A stretch of DNA of 55,593 nt from a virus. Every line of letters begins with the position of its first letter. Positions within the stretch are counted from its first letter, which is position 1. Below the pieces are notes generated by a model. The model saw nothing but the letters and a program-made list of their open reading frames with translations. It made no database searches and was not told the origin of the DNA. The stretch covers positions 1-55,593 of IMG/VR virus record IMGVR_UViG_3300048835_001002; one strand, 5' to 3'. The translations under genes and the position numbers were made by a program. Positions 40,766 to 48,037 of this stretch are shown here, one piece after another.

Positions 40766-40855
40766 CGGGAACTGTATATTCCCGAATGTGGGCGACGCCG
40801 AAAACTTGAGCCGGCGGCCGCTTCAGGGCCTCCCCTTTGAGTCTGTTTGGGGAGG
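40766..40855 (+). ncRNA. Leader-like run of two RNA hairpins
   Basis: CGGGAA/TTCCCG (40766-40771 with 40779-40784) and CCTCCCC/GGGGAGG (40829-40835 with 40849-40855) form two hairpins between the HTH gene and the terminator at 40942-40981. A structured leader or attenuator RNA is possible. The frame 40704-40943 across it looks non-coding. Confidence 0.35.
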
Positions 40856-40890
40856 TCCTTTCCGCAAGGTTGCTAATGAAGGAGAAACCA

Positions 40891-40995
40891 GTGAACAAGC
40901 TGAACGACAAAAAACTGGAGCCCCGCGTGGGCACCTTTCTTAGCACCTGGCGTCCCGGGGAGATTCCCCGGGGTGCTTTTTATCCCGAGGACTGA
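40891..40995 (+). CDS. Possible small protein, 34 aa, over a terminator
   Basis: GTG 40891 has AAGGAG six bases upstream (ATG 40876 is in frame). It encodes MNKLNDKKLEPRVGTFLSTW followed by RPGEIPRGAFYPED. Its end overlaps an intrinsic-terminator hairpin and a following ATG (TGATG). The good ribosome site and the terminator conflict, so it may be a leader peptide. Confidence 0.4.
   Translation: MNKLNDKKLEPRVGTFLSTWRPGEIPRGAFYPED
40942..40981 (+). terminator. Intrinsic terminator
   Basis: CCCGGGGA-GAT-TCCCCGGG (eight-base perfect arms, 40954-40972) is enclosed by AGCAC/GTGCT (40942-40946 with 40973-40977) and followed by TTTTT (40977-40981). This is the strongest terminator-like structure in the window and lies between the early HTH gene and the recombination genes. 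Confidence 0.7.
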
Positions 40996-41053
40996 TGCGC
41001 TACTTCATTATCTTTTCTGAAAGCATCCCTGTCCCTCGGAACATGGACCATGG

Positions 41054-41278
41054 ATGCATCACTACCGCGTTACTATCCCCTACATTGATGCTGTCGATGA
41101 ACCCATCGAAGCCGAATCCGCAGCGCGAGCCGCGCTCAAACTTCTAAACAACCAGCGAGTCCTTGAGTTGATCGAAACGGGCGACGAGATCGAAGCCGTT
41201 GTCGAGACTGACCTCGGGACCAAGTTCGTGTTCAACGCCACCGCAAACATTTCCTTTCACCTCCAGAGGGTCGGCTGA
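41054..41278 (+). CDS. Small hypothetical protein, 74 aa
   Basis: ATG 41054 encodes a 74-residue acidic alpha/beta protein (VTIPYIDAVDEPIEAESAAR...). Its stop overlaps the next ATG (TGATG), so it is coupled to the RecE-like exonuclease. Function unknown; possibly an accessory to recombination. Confidence 0.65.
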   Translation: MHHYRVTIPYIDAVDEPIEAESAARAALKLLNNQRVLELIETGDEIEAVVETDLGTKFVFNATANISFHLQRVG

Positions 41279-42150
41279 TGCAGCCCGGTATTTATCCGGA
41301 TCTCGACATTGCGAAGTATCACAAGGGCGTCGGCGTATCGAAGACGAGCCTCTGCAAGCTCGATCGCGCTCCGAAGGTCTTTCGTGACTATCTCGATAAT
41401 CCAGGCTCCGGGAAAAAGTCCCGCTCGCTAACGACGGGCAGCATTTTTCATCTGGCCATGGAGGGTGCCTTTGAGCGTGATTGTCGCGTGAGCCCCGAGG
41501 TTCCTGACAAACGCTCTAAGGAATGGAAGGATTTCGTGAAGGCGCATCCGAACCATTTCTGCGTGACGCCGGCTGAGGCCCAGACTGTCATGAACATGCG
41601 CTCGGCCATGCTCGCATCCGAGGCTGCCCGCGAATATCTCACCCGCCCGGGGCGCTTTGAGGTGTCCTACTATTGGCTGCATATGCTCACGGGCACTCTT
41701 TGCAAGTGCCGACCGGATTGGATCTCGGCCGACCAGTCGGTCGTGATCGATTTCAAGACGGCGGCCGACGTGACAGAAGAGCGCTTCGTCCGCGATGCCT
41801 TGCGCTATCACTACCATGTTTCTGCGGCCCTTACGGTTGATGGGATACATACCATAACCGGAATCCGCCCCCGATACATCTTCCTCGCCATTGAACCCCA
41901 TTCGCCCCACCTCACCTCCGCCTTTGAGGCTACGGCGGACGATCTGCGGCTAGGACGCAGCTTCATCCGTCGTAACCTCGCCCTCCTGAGGCGCTGCGAA
42001 GAAAACGGGGCTTGGCCGGGACTCTCCGAAGAAATCCGGGCGCTGGATGTCCAGCGCTTCCTCCGAAATACCGCTGATCAGGATCTCGACGACGATAACG
42101 ACGTCGATGCTGACGTCAGTGATCAGTTGCCAGCCAACTACTGGGAGTAA
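41278..42150 (+). CDS. RecE/ExoVIII-like PD-(D/E)XK exonuclease
   Basis: The 290-residue protein starts in overlap with the preceding gene. It has the RecE-type core: GVSKTSLCKLDRAPKVFRDY near the start, then LTTGSIFHLAMEG (30-60 residues on). The active site is in PDWISADQSVVIDFKTAADV at about 145-165 (Asp and the ExK-like D-F-K). An RYHYHVSAAL helix (about 182-191) has the Tyr/His pattern of this family. It resects 5' strands to give 3' tails for the Sak4-like ATPase that follows. Confidence 0.88.
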   Translation: MQPGIYPDLDIAKYHKGVGVSKTSLCKLDRAPKVFRDYLDNPGSGKKSRSLTTGSIFHLAMEGAFERDCRVSPEVPDKRSKEWKDFVKAHPNHFCVTPAEAQTVMNMRSAMLASEAAREYLTRPGRFEVSYYWLHMLTGTLCKCRPDWISADQSVVIDFKTAADVTEERFVRDALRYHYHVSAALTVDGIHTITGIRPRYIFLAIEPHSPHLTSAFEATADDLRLGRSFIRRNLALLRRCEENGAWPGLSEEIRALDVQRFLRNTADQDLDDDNDVDADVSDQLPANYWE

Positions 42151-42156
42151 TCCGAA

Positions 42157-43098
42157 TTGAGTTTGAAACTGCGGGCTGCTGAACGAAAAAAGGTTTTCGT
42201 CAAGGCTGGCCTGACCGCTCCAAGCGGCCATGGAAAAACCTTCTCCGCGCTCCTGATCGGGCGCGGCCTCGCCAGCGCCTGGCAGAAGGTCTGTATCATC
42301 GACAGTGAAGGCTCCGGCGACAAGTATGCCGGCCACAGGGCGCTGGGGCCATACCAGGTGATCAACCTCTTTGAAAACGAGCGCGATCCCGATCGCTTCT
42401 CGCCGGCCCGCTGGGTCGATGCGATCCATATCGCCGAAGAGAACGGCATGGAGGTCGTCATCCTCGATTCGGCCAGCCATGAATGGCAGTGGTGCCTTGA
42501 ACTGAAAGAGAAGATGGGCAAGTCCATCCACGACTGGAAGCTGATCACGCCGCACCACAATAAGTTCATCCGCGCCGTCAACCAATGCAAGATGCACGTC
42601 ATCGTCTGCACCCGCCGCAAGGTCGAGTACATACTCCACGAATCAGGCGGAAAAAAGACGGTGGAAAAGGCCGGTATGAAATCCGAGATGCGCGAAGGCT
42701 TCGAGTATGAACTCGACGTGAATATCAGCCTTGATCGCGGCCACCTGGCAACGATCGAAAAGGATCGCGCCGGCATCTTCCACGATCGGGCTCCGTTCGT
42801 GCCGACACAGTTCACAGGCCGCGAGCTACTCGCGTGGTCACGCGCCGAGGATTTAAAGCCGGAAAGCGAGCGGCAATCCGTGACGAGCAACGCGCCGATC
42901 TCGATTCACGATCCGCGGATCCACGAGTGGATTCAAAAGCAGCTTGATCAGCTCAAAGTGCCGGAATCGGAGTGGCCGGCGATCATGAAAATGCTCCACG
43001 GCTGTCCGCGAAATGAGCTGCGGTCACGCCTGGATGAGGCGGCCGCTGCGCTGGTCCTTCCTGTGGATGGAAGTAATGTCTTTGAGGTTCCTTCATGA
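42157..43098 (+). CDS. Sak4-like RecA-fold ATPase (AAA_24)
   Basis: The 313-residue protein starts at TTG 42157. It has Walker A GLTAPSGHGKTFSALLI at about 18-34, a conserved IIDSEGSGDKYAGHR (about 47-60) and Walker B VVILDSASHEW near 100. These phage ATPases act as single-strand annealing or recombinase proteins and work with SSB. It lies between the exonuclease and, two genes on, ssb, giving a complete phage recombination set. It overlaps the small TM gene by four bases. Confidence 0.85.
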   Translation: MSLKLRAAERKKVFVKAGLTAPSGHGKTFSALLIGRGLASAWQKVCIIDSEGSGDKYAGHRALGPYQVINLFENERDPDRFSPARWVDAIHIAEENGMEVVILDSASHEWQWCLELKEKMGKSIHDWKLITPHHNKFIRAVNQCKMHVIVCTRRKVEYILHESGGKKTVEKAGMKSEMREGFEYELDVNISLDRGHLATIEKDRAGIFHDRAPFVPTQFTGRELLAWSRAEDLKPESERQSVTSNAPISIHDPRIHEWIQKQLDQLKVPESEWPAIMKMLHGCPRNELRSRLDEAAAALVLPVDGSNVFEVPS

Positions 43099-43193
43099 GT
43101 TTCCTTGTTTTTCTCTGCCTTTTCCCCTTCGCCATCTTTGCAGCCGGATTTTTCTTTGGCTCGCTTTTCACACGGAGTGATCTCAATAAATGA
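43095..43193 (+). CDS. Small one-TM protein, 32 aa
   Basis: ATG 43095 overlaps the preceding stop (ATGA) and its own stop overlaps the next ATG (AAATGATG). It encodes MSFLVFLCLFPFAIFAAGFF followed by FGSLFTRSDLNK: one hydrophobic helix and a short basic/acidic tail. Position between the ATPase and the Tad2-like gene with overlaps on both sides suggests it is translated. Function unknown. Confidence 0.55.
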   Translation: MSFLVFLCLFPFAIFAAGFFFGSLFTRSDLNK

Positions 43194-43831
43194 TGCGTAC
43201 CAATCCCGCCGACCGTGACCCTCTTTCAGTTCACGGCCACCTCTCCCGCATTCTCTGTCTTCTTGCTGATGATGATGACAAGGTGTTCAATCGCTCACTG
43301 TCCTGGGCACTCACTGCCGCTGAGTCCGGCGCCCGCGTGAAGCGCAAGGGCTGGCCCGAAGGACAGTATCTCATCATGCACCAGGGTATTCCGGACGGCT
43401 CGCGCGGACGTCTTAACCTGACTCCGTCCCTCCTCCGTGCCACGGCGATCTTCCCAGGCAAAAAGCGGCTGATTCTCGTCAAAGACGGCCAGGCCTCGAT
43501 CTTCTGCGGCAGCGCCCTGCTCGATGAAGGCGAGATCGCGGCTGATTGGGGTTATGCCGAGGTTAGCCGCAGCTTTCAGTGGGCCTATGATCAGATGAAA
43601 GCAGGCAAGCGTGTGCGGCGCCGCTGTTGGCCAGAGAGCAGCTTTCTATGTGTGGCAAAGGGGTTTGAGATCGAACGCCTGAAATGCGGCCGCTCGCTAA
43701 GCGACACGCTTCGGAAAAAGGTCGCGGTCGACCCGACGGTTACGGTGCTTGCGCTTGTTCAGGAGGGAATGATCAGCGAACTCCACGATTATCCACTGTC
43801 GAGCTGCGACTGGAAACTGGTGAACCCATGA
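43190..43831 (+). CDS. Tandem DUF2829 (Tad2-like) protein
   Basis: The 213-residue protein has two copies of the DUF2829/Tad2 fold pattern. Domain 1 (about 33-117): FNRSLSWALTAAESGARVKR, then KGWPEGQYLIMHQG, and ends IAADWGY. Domain 2 (about 128-211): FQWAYDQMKAGKRVRRRCWP, then LCVAKG and a final SSCDWKLV. The hallmarks are 'aL..l..Gk+v.R..W' and a closing DW. Tad2 proteins sequester Thoeris signal molecules as tetramers. A two-domain version would be a fused dimer. Ligand residues are not checked by eye, so an anti-defence role is inference from the family. Confidence 0.8.
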   Translation: MMRTNPADRDPLSVHGHLSRILCLLADDDDKVFNRSLSWALTAAESGARVKRKGWPEGQYLIMHQGIPDGSRGRLNLTPSLLRATAIFPGKKRLILVKDGQASIFCGSALLDEGEIAADWGYAEVSRSFQWAYDQMKAGKRVRRRCWPESSFLCVAKGFEIERLKCGRSLSDTLRKKVAVDPTVTVLALVQEGMISELHDYPLSSCDWKLVNP

Positions 43832-44259
43832 GCAGCATAAACTCTGTTATTCTCGTCGGCCGCCTCGGCCGCGATCCTGAGCTTAAGCATACGCAGGGCG
43901 GTCACGCCTTTACGCGCCTTGGTCTTGCAACAAGCGAAGGCTGGACGGATGACGAGGGCCAGCGTCAGGAAAAAACCGAATGGCACCAGGTCATGGTCTG
44001 GAAAAAGCCGGCCGAGTATGTCGCCAAATATGGAAAAAAAGGCTCGCTTCTCTTTGTCCGCGGTCATCTGGAAACGCACTCCTGGGAAGACCAAGCCGGG
44101 GTGAAACGATACCAGACGGATATTGTTGCAGAGAAGCTGAAGCTTATCGACTGGCAGCGCGAGGAAAGTCCAGGGGCTGATGCACGACCGCGCGGCGGAA
44201 AGCCTGTCAACATTCAGGGCGAGTTCGGAAGCGCTGACAATGGAGAAATTCCATTCTGA
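43828..44259 (+). CDS. ssb: Single-stranded DNA-binding protein
   Basis: The 143-residue protein starts at ATG 43828, which overlaps the previous stop. It has the SSB OB-fold (MSSINSVILVGRLGRDPELK; then RLGLATSEGWTDDEG; WHQVMVWKKPAEYVAKYGKKG; LLFVRGHLETHSW). A short linker and the conserved acidic tip GEIPF at the C-terminus recruit partner proteins. It works with the RecE-like exonuclease and the Sak4-like ATPase. Another frame upstream in the Tad2-like gene is not coding. Confidence 0.95.
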   Translation: MSSINSVILVGRLGRDPELKHTQGGHAFTRLGLATSEGWTDDEGQRQEKTEWHQVMVWKKPAEYVAKYGKKGSLLFVRGHLETHSWEDQAGVKRYQTDIVAEKLKLIDWQREESPGADARPRGGKPVNIQGEFGSADNGEIPF

Positions 44260-44888
44260 TGGTGCCCAGCCGACGCTTCCCGGCCGGACACCCTAAATCC
44301 CATGAGGGTGACAAGTCCATCAAGTTTATCATACCGATTGAGCCGGCAGGCAAGAAAGAGGCCCGGCGAAACCTGAACGGCCAGGTATTCAAGCATCCCG
44401 ATACCCGGCGCCTGATGAAGTCCATCGCTGCTTTCGTCCAGAGACTATATTCCGGCAAACCAATTGATGGTCCGCTTCGTGTCCGTATCCGCGCATTCAG
44501 AACAAGGCCTAAATCAAAGCGAAGGGAGATCTATGCCGACACCAAACCTGACGCTGACAATCTTCAAAAGCTGATTGGCGACGCACTGGAAGGCATACTC
44601 TGGACCAACGATTCCCGCATTGTCGATGTCAGGTGTCTGAAGCTGTTCGCGCCGAGAGGAATATCTGGATGGATCGAAATCACGGTCGACGAGATCCAGC
44701 AAAGAAGCCTGAGAAGCCATTGGCTTCATCAGAAGTATTGGAGAAACCATGGATCTGAATCAGGAGACGCTGCAGTCTCTCGCCGTCGGCGCATCGGGCG
44801 GCATTCCGCTCACGCTGCTGCTCTTAAGTTCCGTCCGCTCACTCAAGGACAGCTTCAACAATCTGTCGACCCGCCTTTTGAAGCTTGA
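44259..44888 (+). CDS. rusA: RusA-like Holliday junction resolvase, extended C-terminus
   Basis: The 209-residue product starts at ATG 44259 in overlap with the ssb stop (TGATG). The RusA signature KPDADNLQKLIGDALEGILW with NDSRIVDV is at about 90-125; the acidic cluster is the metal site. The usual RusA length is about 120-140 residues. Here the frame continues about 50 residues with a basic, low-complexity tail (SRRRRIGRHSAHAAALKF) that overlaps the next gene by 140 bases, so an original stop near 44740 was probably lost. Confidence 0.88.
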   Translation: MVPSRRFPAGHPKSHEGDKSIKFIIPIEPAGKKEARRNLNGQVFKHPDTRRLMKSIAAFVQRLYSGKPIDGPLRVRIRAFRTRPKSKRREIYADTKPDADNLQKLIGDALEGILWTNDSRIVDVRCLKLFAPRGISGWIEITVDEIQQRSLRSHWLHQKYWRNHGSESGDAAVSRRRRIGRHSAHAAALKFRPLTQGQLQQSVDPPFEA

Positions 44889-44988
44889 AGTTATTTTCGA
44901 GGCGACCTGCCGCGATGCCGTTCAAAAGCTGACATCGCGTGTGGAAGATCTCGAAACCGAAATTGAAAAACTAAAGGATAAGACATGA
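44749..44988 (+). CDS. Small protein with hydrophobic segment and coiled coil
   Basis: ATG 44749 encodes 79 residues: a short hydrophobic stretch at about 14-28 (ASGGIPLTLLLLSSV) and a C-terminal coiled coil (LTSRVEDLETEIEKLKDK). The start lies inside the end of the rusA frame, in a different phase. It might be a lysis accessory such as a holin regulator, but nothing is diagnostic. The stop overlaps the next ATG. Confidence 0.6.
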   Translation: MDLNQETLQSLAVGASGGIPLTLLLLSSVRSLKDSFNNLSTRLLKLEVIFEATCRDAVQKLTSRVEDLETEIEKLKDKT

Positions 44989-45305
44989 GATTGACGTTTG
45001 ACCAGATTGCTGAGGAGGCGAAAGCCTACGCGAACCTGACTTCTGACCAGCTCGATGGCATGGCGACGGAGACGCTTCACGAGCAGCTCTCGCTTCGCCT
45101 TGTCGCCGAGGAGGAAGTGGGCGCCAGCAAACGGGCGCTCGCAGGTTCCGCCAATGAGCTTTTAAAGCGCATCCGCGCTGATGTCCTCTGCATCAATCGG
45201 GAGATCCGCCGCCGCCACGCGGCCGAAAAAGAGGAGAAAGCACAGAGTGAAAGGCTGAATCTTGAAGCTCTGCCTGAGCCTGTTGAAGTTGAAGCGGTCG
45301 GCTGA
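44985..45305 (+). CDS. Hypothetical helical protein, 106 aa
   Basis: Starts in overlap with the preceding gene. Mostly helical and charged (QIAEEAKAYANLTSDQLDGM..., REIRRRHAAEKEEKAQSERL) with an acidic end. No family recognised. Possibly part of the lysis cassette by position. Confidence 0.6.
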   Translation: MRLTFDQIAEEAKAYANLTSDQLDGMATETLHEQLSLRLVAEEEVGASKRALAGSANELLKRIRADVLCINREIRRRHAAEKEEKAQSERLNLEALPEPVEVEAVG

Positions 45306-45343
45306 TAGTCAGGCGATCCGTGTTGTACGAATTGGAGTTTTGA

Positions 45344-45628
45344 ATGTCTGCAGTTAAAGAAAAAGAGTTCGCTGATGTGCTGCTGCTTGTCGTGGCCATC
45401 GCAAAGTTTGTGAAGCGGGAGCTGGCTGGCGATGGTCTTCAGACCACCGATCTGATCAAACTCGCTGCTTCGCGTGAGTTCCAGTCGCGCTTCGTTGAGG
45501 CGATCGCAGGCGTGGGCGACATCCCAAAGGAGTTTTCGGGAATTACTGCCCTGGACGGCGTTGATCTGGCCATTTTTGCGCTGACAGCAGCCCGCGAAGT
45601 GATGTCAGATCAGGAGCGCGCGGCCTAA
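45344..45628 (+). CDS. Hypothetical protein, 94 aa
   Basis: An ATG with TTGGAG-type ribosome site encodes a helical protein with one hydrophobic stretch (ADVLLLVVAIAKFV) near the N-terminus. Its stop overlaps the endolysin ATG by one base (TAATG). The position just before the endolysin suggests a lysis or regulatory role, not proven. Confidence 0.6.
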   Translation: MSAVKEKEFADVLLLVVAIAKFVKRELAGDGLQTTDLIKLAASREFQSRFVEAIAGVGDIPKEFSGITALDGVDLAIFALTAAREVMSDQERAA

Positions 45629-46125
45629 TGGACTTCCAGGCAGCCGTCAGGCTGGTCCTGGAGTTTGAAGGTGGGGGACGGGTTGTCTCCCACCCGAAAG
45701 ACCCGGGCGGGCTGACCAAATACGGAATTTCTCTCAAAGCGCATCCCGAACTCGGGCCAGCAGGGATCCGCAGCCTCACGGAAGAAGCCGCTATCGGTAT
45801 CTATCGGAAGGACTACTGGGAGGCGCTTGGGCTCAATCGCTTTCCACCAGAGCTGGCGCTCCCGCTCTTCGATGCTGCGGTCAACCTTGGGGTTGCGAAT
45901 GCCGCGAGAGTCTTTCAGAAGGCTTTGGGCCGTCTGGGCAGGGACCTTGTGGTCGATGGAGTTCTTGGTCCAAAGACGGTCGCAGCGTCGAAGCGTTATC
46001 CGCCACGCACTCTGCTCTCTGTCTTTCTCACCGAGCGGTTGGCTTACTATCGTAGGCTTGAAGCGTATGAAACATTTGGCTTTGGCTGGGATCGGCGTAT
46101 AATTGAGATCGCATTGGCTACATGA
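45628..46125 (+). CDS. Endolysin, GH108 family
   Basis: The 165-residue protein has the GH108 muramidase pattern: catalytic Glu14 in LVLEFEGGG, HPKDPGGLTKYGIS at about 21-35, YRKDYWEALGLNRFP at about 53-67, and a peptidoglycan-binding-like VVDGVLGPKTV at about 107-117. No signal peptide, so it needs a holin to cross the membrane. It cleaves the glycan strand and releases phage. It starts in overlap with the previous gene and is followed by the holin candidate. Confidence 0.92.
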   Translation: MDFQAAVRLVLEFEGGGRVVSHPKDPGGLTKYGISLKAHPELGPAGIRSLTEEAAIGIYRKDYWEALGLNRFPPELALPLFDAAVNLGVANAARVFQKALGRLGRDLVVDGVLGPKTVAASKRYPPRTLLSVFLTERLAYYRRLEAYETFGFGWDRRIIEIALAT

Positions 46126-46132
46126 GGTCCGA

Positions 46133-46321
46133 ATGAACTCCGAATTGAAAAATCGCCTATTTGCCAGCGTGATCCAGGGTACCAAACCTGCTCCCATCGG
46201 CTTTCGCCAGCGAAAACGTTCACTGCTCTCTCTGGGCGGCATGATTACGGCCGTGGTCATGGCCATGGCGTTTATGGGGCTTTTCATGCTGCTCCTTTCC
46301 AAACTCCGGCCCCTGTTCTGA
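46133..46321 (+). CDS. Holin candidate, one TM helix
   Basis: ATG 46133 with GAGGT upstream encodes 62 residues: a basic N-terminus (RQRKRSLLS), one TM helix at about 35-56 (GGMITAVVMAMAFMGLFMLL) and a short basic tail. Size and position next to the endolysin suit a single-TM holin. An upstream ATG at 46103 lies in the endolysin gene and is unlikely. Confidence 0.55.
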   Translation: MNSELKNRLFASVIQGTKPAPIGFRQRKRSLLSLGGMITAVVMAMAFMGLFMLLLSKLRPLF

Positions 46322-46328
46322 GGTGTCC

Positions 46329-46565
46329 ATGGCCCATCCAGGCCAGCTTCTGAAGTCCATCCGATTGAAGCATCGTCTGTCCATCCGAGATCTTGAACGC
46401 CTATCGGGGTATTCCCGTGGCTACATTCAGGATATCGAATCAAGCCGCCGCGTTCCCCGGATCTTCGCCGTGCGCTGCATTGCTGATGCGGTCACGGCTG
46501 ACGTTAAAGAGCGCACGCAACTGGTCCAGGCCTTCGCCGATGATCTGATGGGGGCTGTATGCTGA
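46329..46565 (+). CDS. Small Xre-family HTH regulator
   Basis: The 78-residue protein is nearly only an HTH: LLKSIRLKHRLSIRDLERLS followed by GYSRGYIQDIESSRRVP and AVRCIADAV. ATG 46329 has GAGG five bases upstream. Its end overlaps the next gene by seven bases. It may control late genes or the methyltransferase. Confidence 0.8.
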   Translation: MAHPGQLLKSIRLKHRLSIRDLERLSGYSRGYIQDIESSRRVPRIFAVRCIADAVTADVKERTQLVQAFADDLMGAVC

Positions 46566-47137
46566 CCATTGCGGTAGCGGATGATGGCGATGGTTGGGTT
46601 AGGGAAAATTTCAGGAGCGAATCTCGCCGCGTTGCAGATGCTTTGAATCGGACTGCTGCGCTCGCGGTGGAAGAGATCCGGGCAGAGATGCCGCTGAAGT
46701 TCACCCTCCGAAACAGCTGGGTTCAAAAGGGTGTACGCTGGAATCGTGCGAATGCGAATGATCTCGAAGCCGAAGTCTACGACATCGACCCTTACATGCA
46801 AAAGCATGAGGACGGGCAGCACTATGAGCCGCAAGGCCATGTAGCGATTCCTTCGGCAGCAAGACCCACCAAGGGTTCCTCGATTCCGCGGAGCATGCTC
46901 CCCAATGCTCTTCGCGGCCGTTCCGATGTTTTTCGCTTCGATTTCTCAAAAAACTCCAGCTATAAGCCCTATCCGCTCAATGGGATTTTTCAGCGCGTTG
47001 GTGGCGGCAAATACTTCAAGGTTCTTTATCTCCTCAAGGACCAGAAGGATACGCGCTCCACCTGGAACTTCGCTGAAACTGTGGAGCGGGCTGTCGACAC
47101 TCACTTTCGCGGCAGCTTCGCCTCGGATTCAGATTAG
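46559..47137 (+). CDS. Phage hypothetical protein, possible minor structural protein
   Basis: The 192-residue protein has an N-terminal helix with ALNRTAALAVEEIRAEMPLKF and then LRNSWVQKGVRWNRANANDL, a pattern seen in tail-completion or morphogenesis proteins. The C-terminal part is beta-rich. It overlaps the HTH gene and is followed by the methyltransferase. The role is not certain; structural by resemblance only. Confidence 0.55.
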   Translation: MLTIAVADDGDGWVRENFRSESRRVADALNRTAALAVEEIRAEMPLKFTLRNSWVQKGVRWNRANANDLEAEVYDIDPYMQKHEDGQHYEPQGHVAIPSAARPTKGSSIPRSMLPNALRGRSDVFRFDFSKNSSYKPYPLNGIFQRVGGGKYFKVLYLLKDQKDTRSTWNFAETVERAVDTHFRGSFASDSD

Positions 47138-47161
47138 AAATTTTTGGAGATCATCAGGAGA

Positions 47162-48037
47162 ATGCTAATTGGCTTGGATCTTTTTTCGGGCTATGGCGGC
47201 ATCTCACTCGGACTCGCCGAGTGGGTCCGTCCCGCCCTTTACTGCGAAATCGAGCGTTACCCCCAGTCCATCCTGCTCTCCCGCATGGCCGATGGACAGC
47301 TGGCCCGGGCACCGATCTGGGACGACATCCGAACACTCAGCGGCCGCGGATGGCGAGGTGCGATCGACATCGTCTACGGCGGCTTTCCTTGCCAGGACAT
47401 CTCTCTTGCAGGAACTGGCCGCGGTCTGGACGGCGAGCGCTCGGGACTTTTCTTTGAAATCGTGCGGCTGGCCGAGGAAATCGAGCCCACGTTCGTATTT
47501 CTCGAAAACGTGCCCGCGATCCGGACTCGCGGTTTGGAGCGGGTTGTCGGGGAATTTTCCCGCCTCGGGTATGACTGTCGGTGGCGAACTCTTTCCGCTC
47601 AAGCTGTCGGAGCCCCGCACGTCCGAAACCGCTGGTTCCTGCTTGCTGCCCACCCCGACCGCCTCAAACGCTGGCACCAATCGCTCGCCAGGCAGCAGCA
47701 ATGTGCGTCCTTCGCTCCACCACATGGCGAGGCACAACCTGTGGCCGACGCCGACCGTTCACGGGAATTATCAGAACAAGCAGCAGGGCGGATCGCAGCT
47801 GATCGGACTGGCGACAGCGGTACGTCTCTGGCCGACGCCGCTCGCGCGGGACTGGAAGTATCCGGGCGGAAACCGAAAGACCATTCCGCTCAGTGGGCGC
47901 GTTGGTGGTCCTCTGAATCCGGAATTCGTAGAATGGCTCATGGGTGTTCCAATCGGGTGGACCGAATCAAAGCCCTGGGCAATGGGGTTGTGCCGGCGCA
48001 AGTCCGCGAAGCTTTCCGCAGCATGATTTTTGGATAA
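47162..48037 (+). CDS. C5 cytosine DNA methyltransferase
   Basis: The 291-residue protein starts at ATG 47162 (TTG 47144 possible). All C5-MTase motifs are present: motif I GLDLFSGYGGISLGL, motif IV GGFPCQDIS with catalytic Cys77, motif VI FVFLENV with Glu115, motif VIII GAPHVRNRWFLLA, motif X NRVDRIKALGNGVVPAQV. No restriction partner is present, so it is a phage self-protection or orphan MTase. Odd: in a second frame the same DNA encodes another well-known MTase-type C-terminus (see findings). No match between frames is needed to explain the intact gene. Confidence 0.92.
   Translation: MLIGLDLFSGYGGISLGLAEWVRPALYCEIERYPQSILLSRMADGQLARAPIWDDIRTLSGRGWRGAIDIVYGGFPCQDISLAGTGRGLDGERSGLFFEIVRLAEEIEPTFVFLENVPAIRTRGLERVVGEFSRLGYDCRWRTLSAQAVGAPHVRNRWFLLAAHPDRLKRWHQSLARQQQCASFAPPHGEAQPVADADRSRELSEQAAGRIAADRTGDSGTSLADAARAGLEVSGRKPKDHSAQWARWWSSESGIRRMAHGCSNRVDRIKALGNGVVPAQVREAFRSMIFG

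Noticed and set aside
47169-48026. Second-frame product of the methyltransferase as a separate gene
   Set aside because: It lacks motifs I and IV and has no credible start; only its C-terminal part looks family-like. Kept as a finding, not as a gene.
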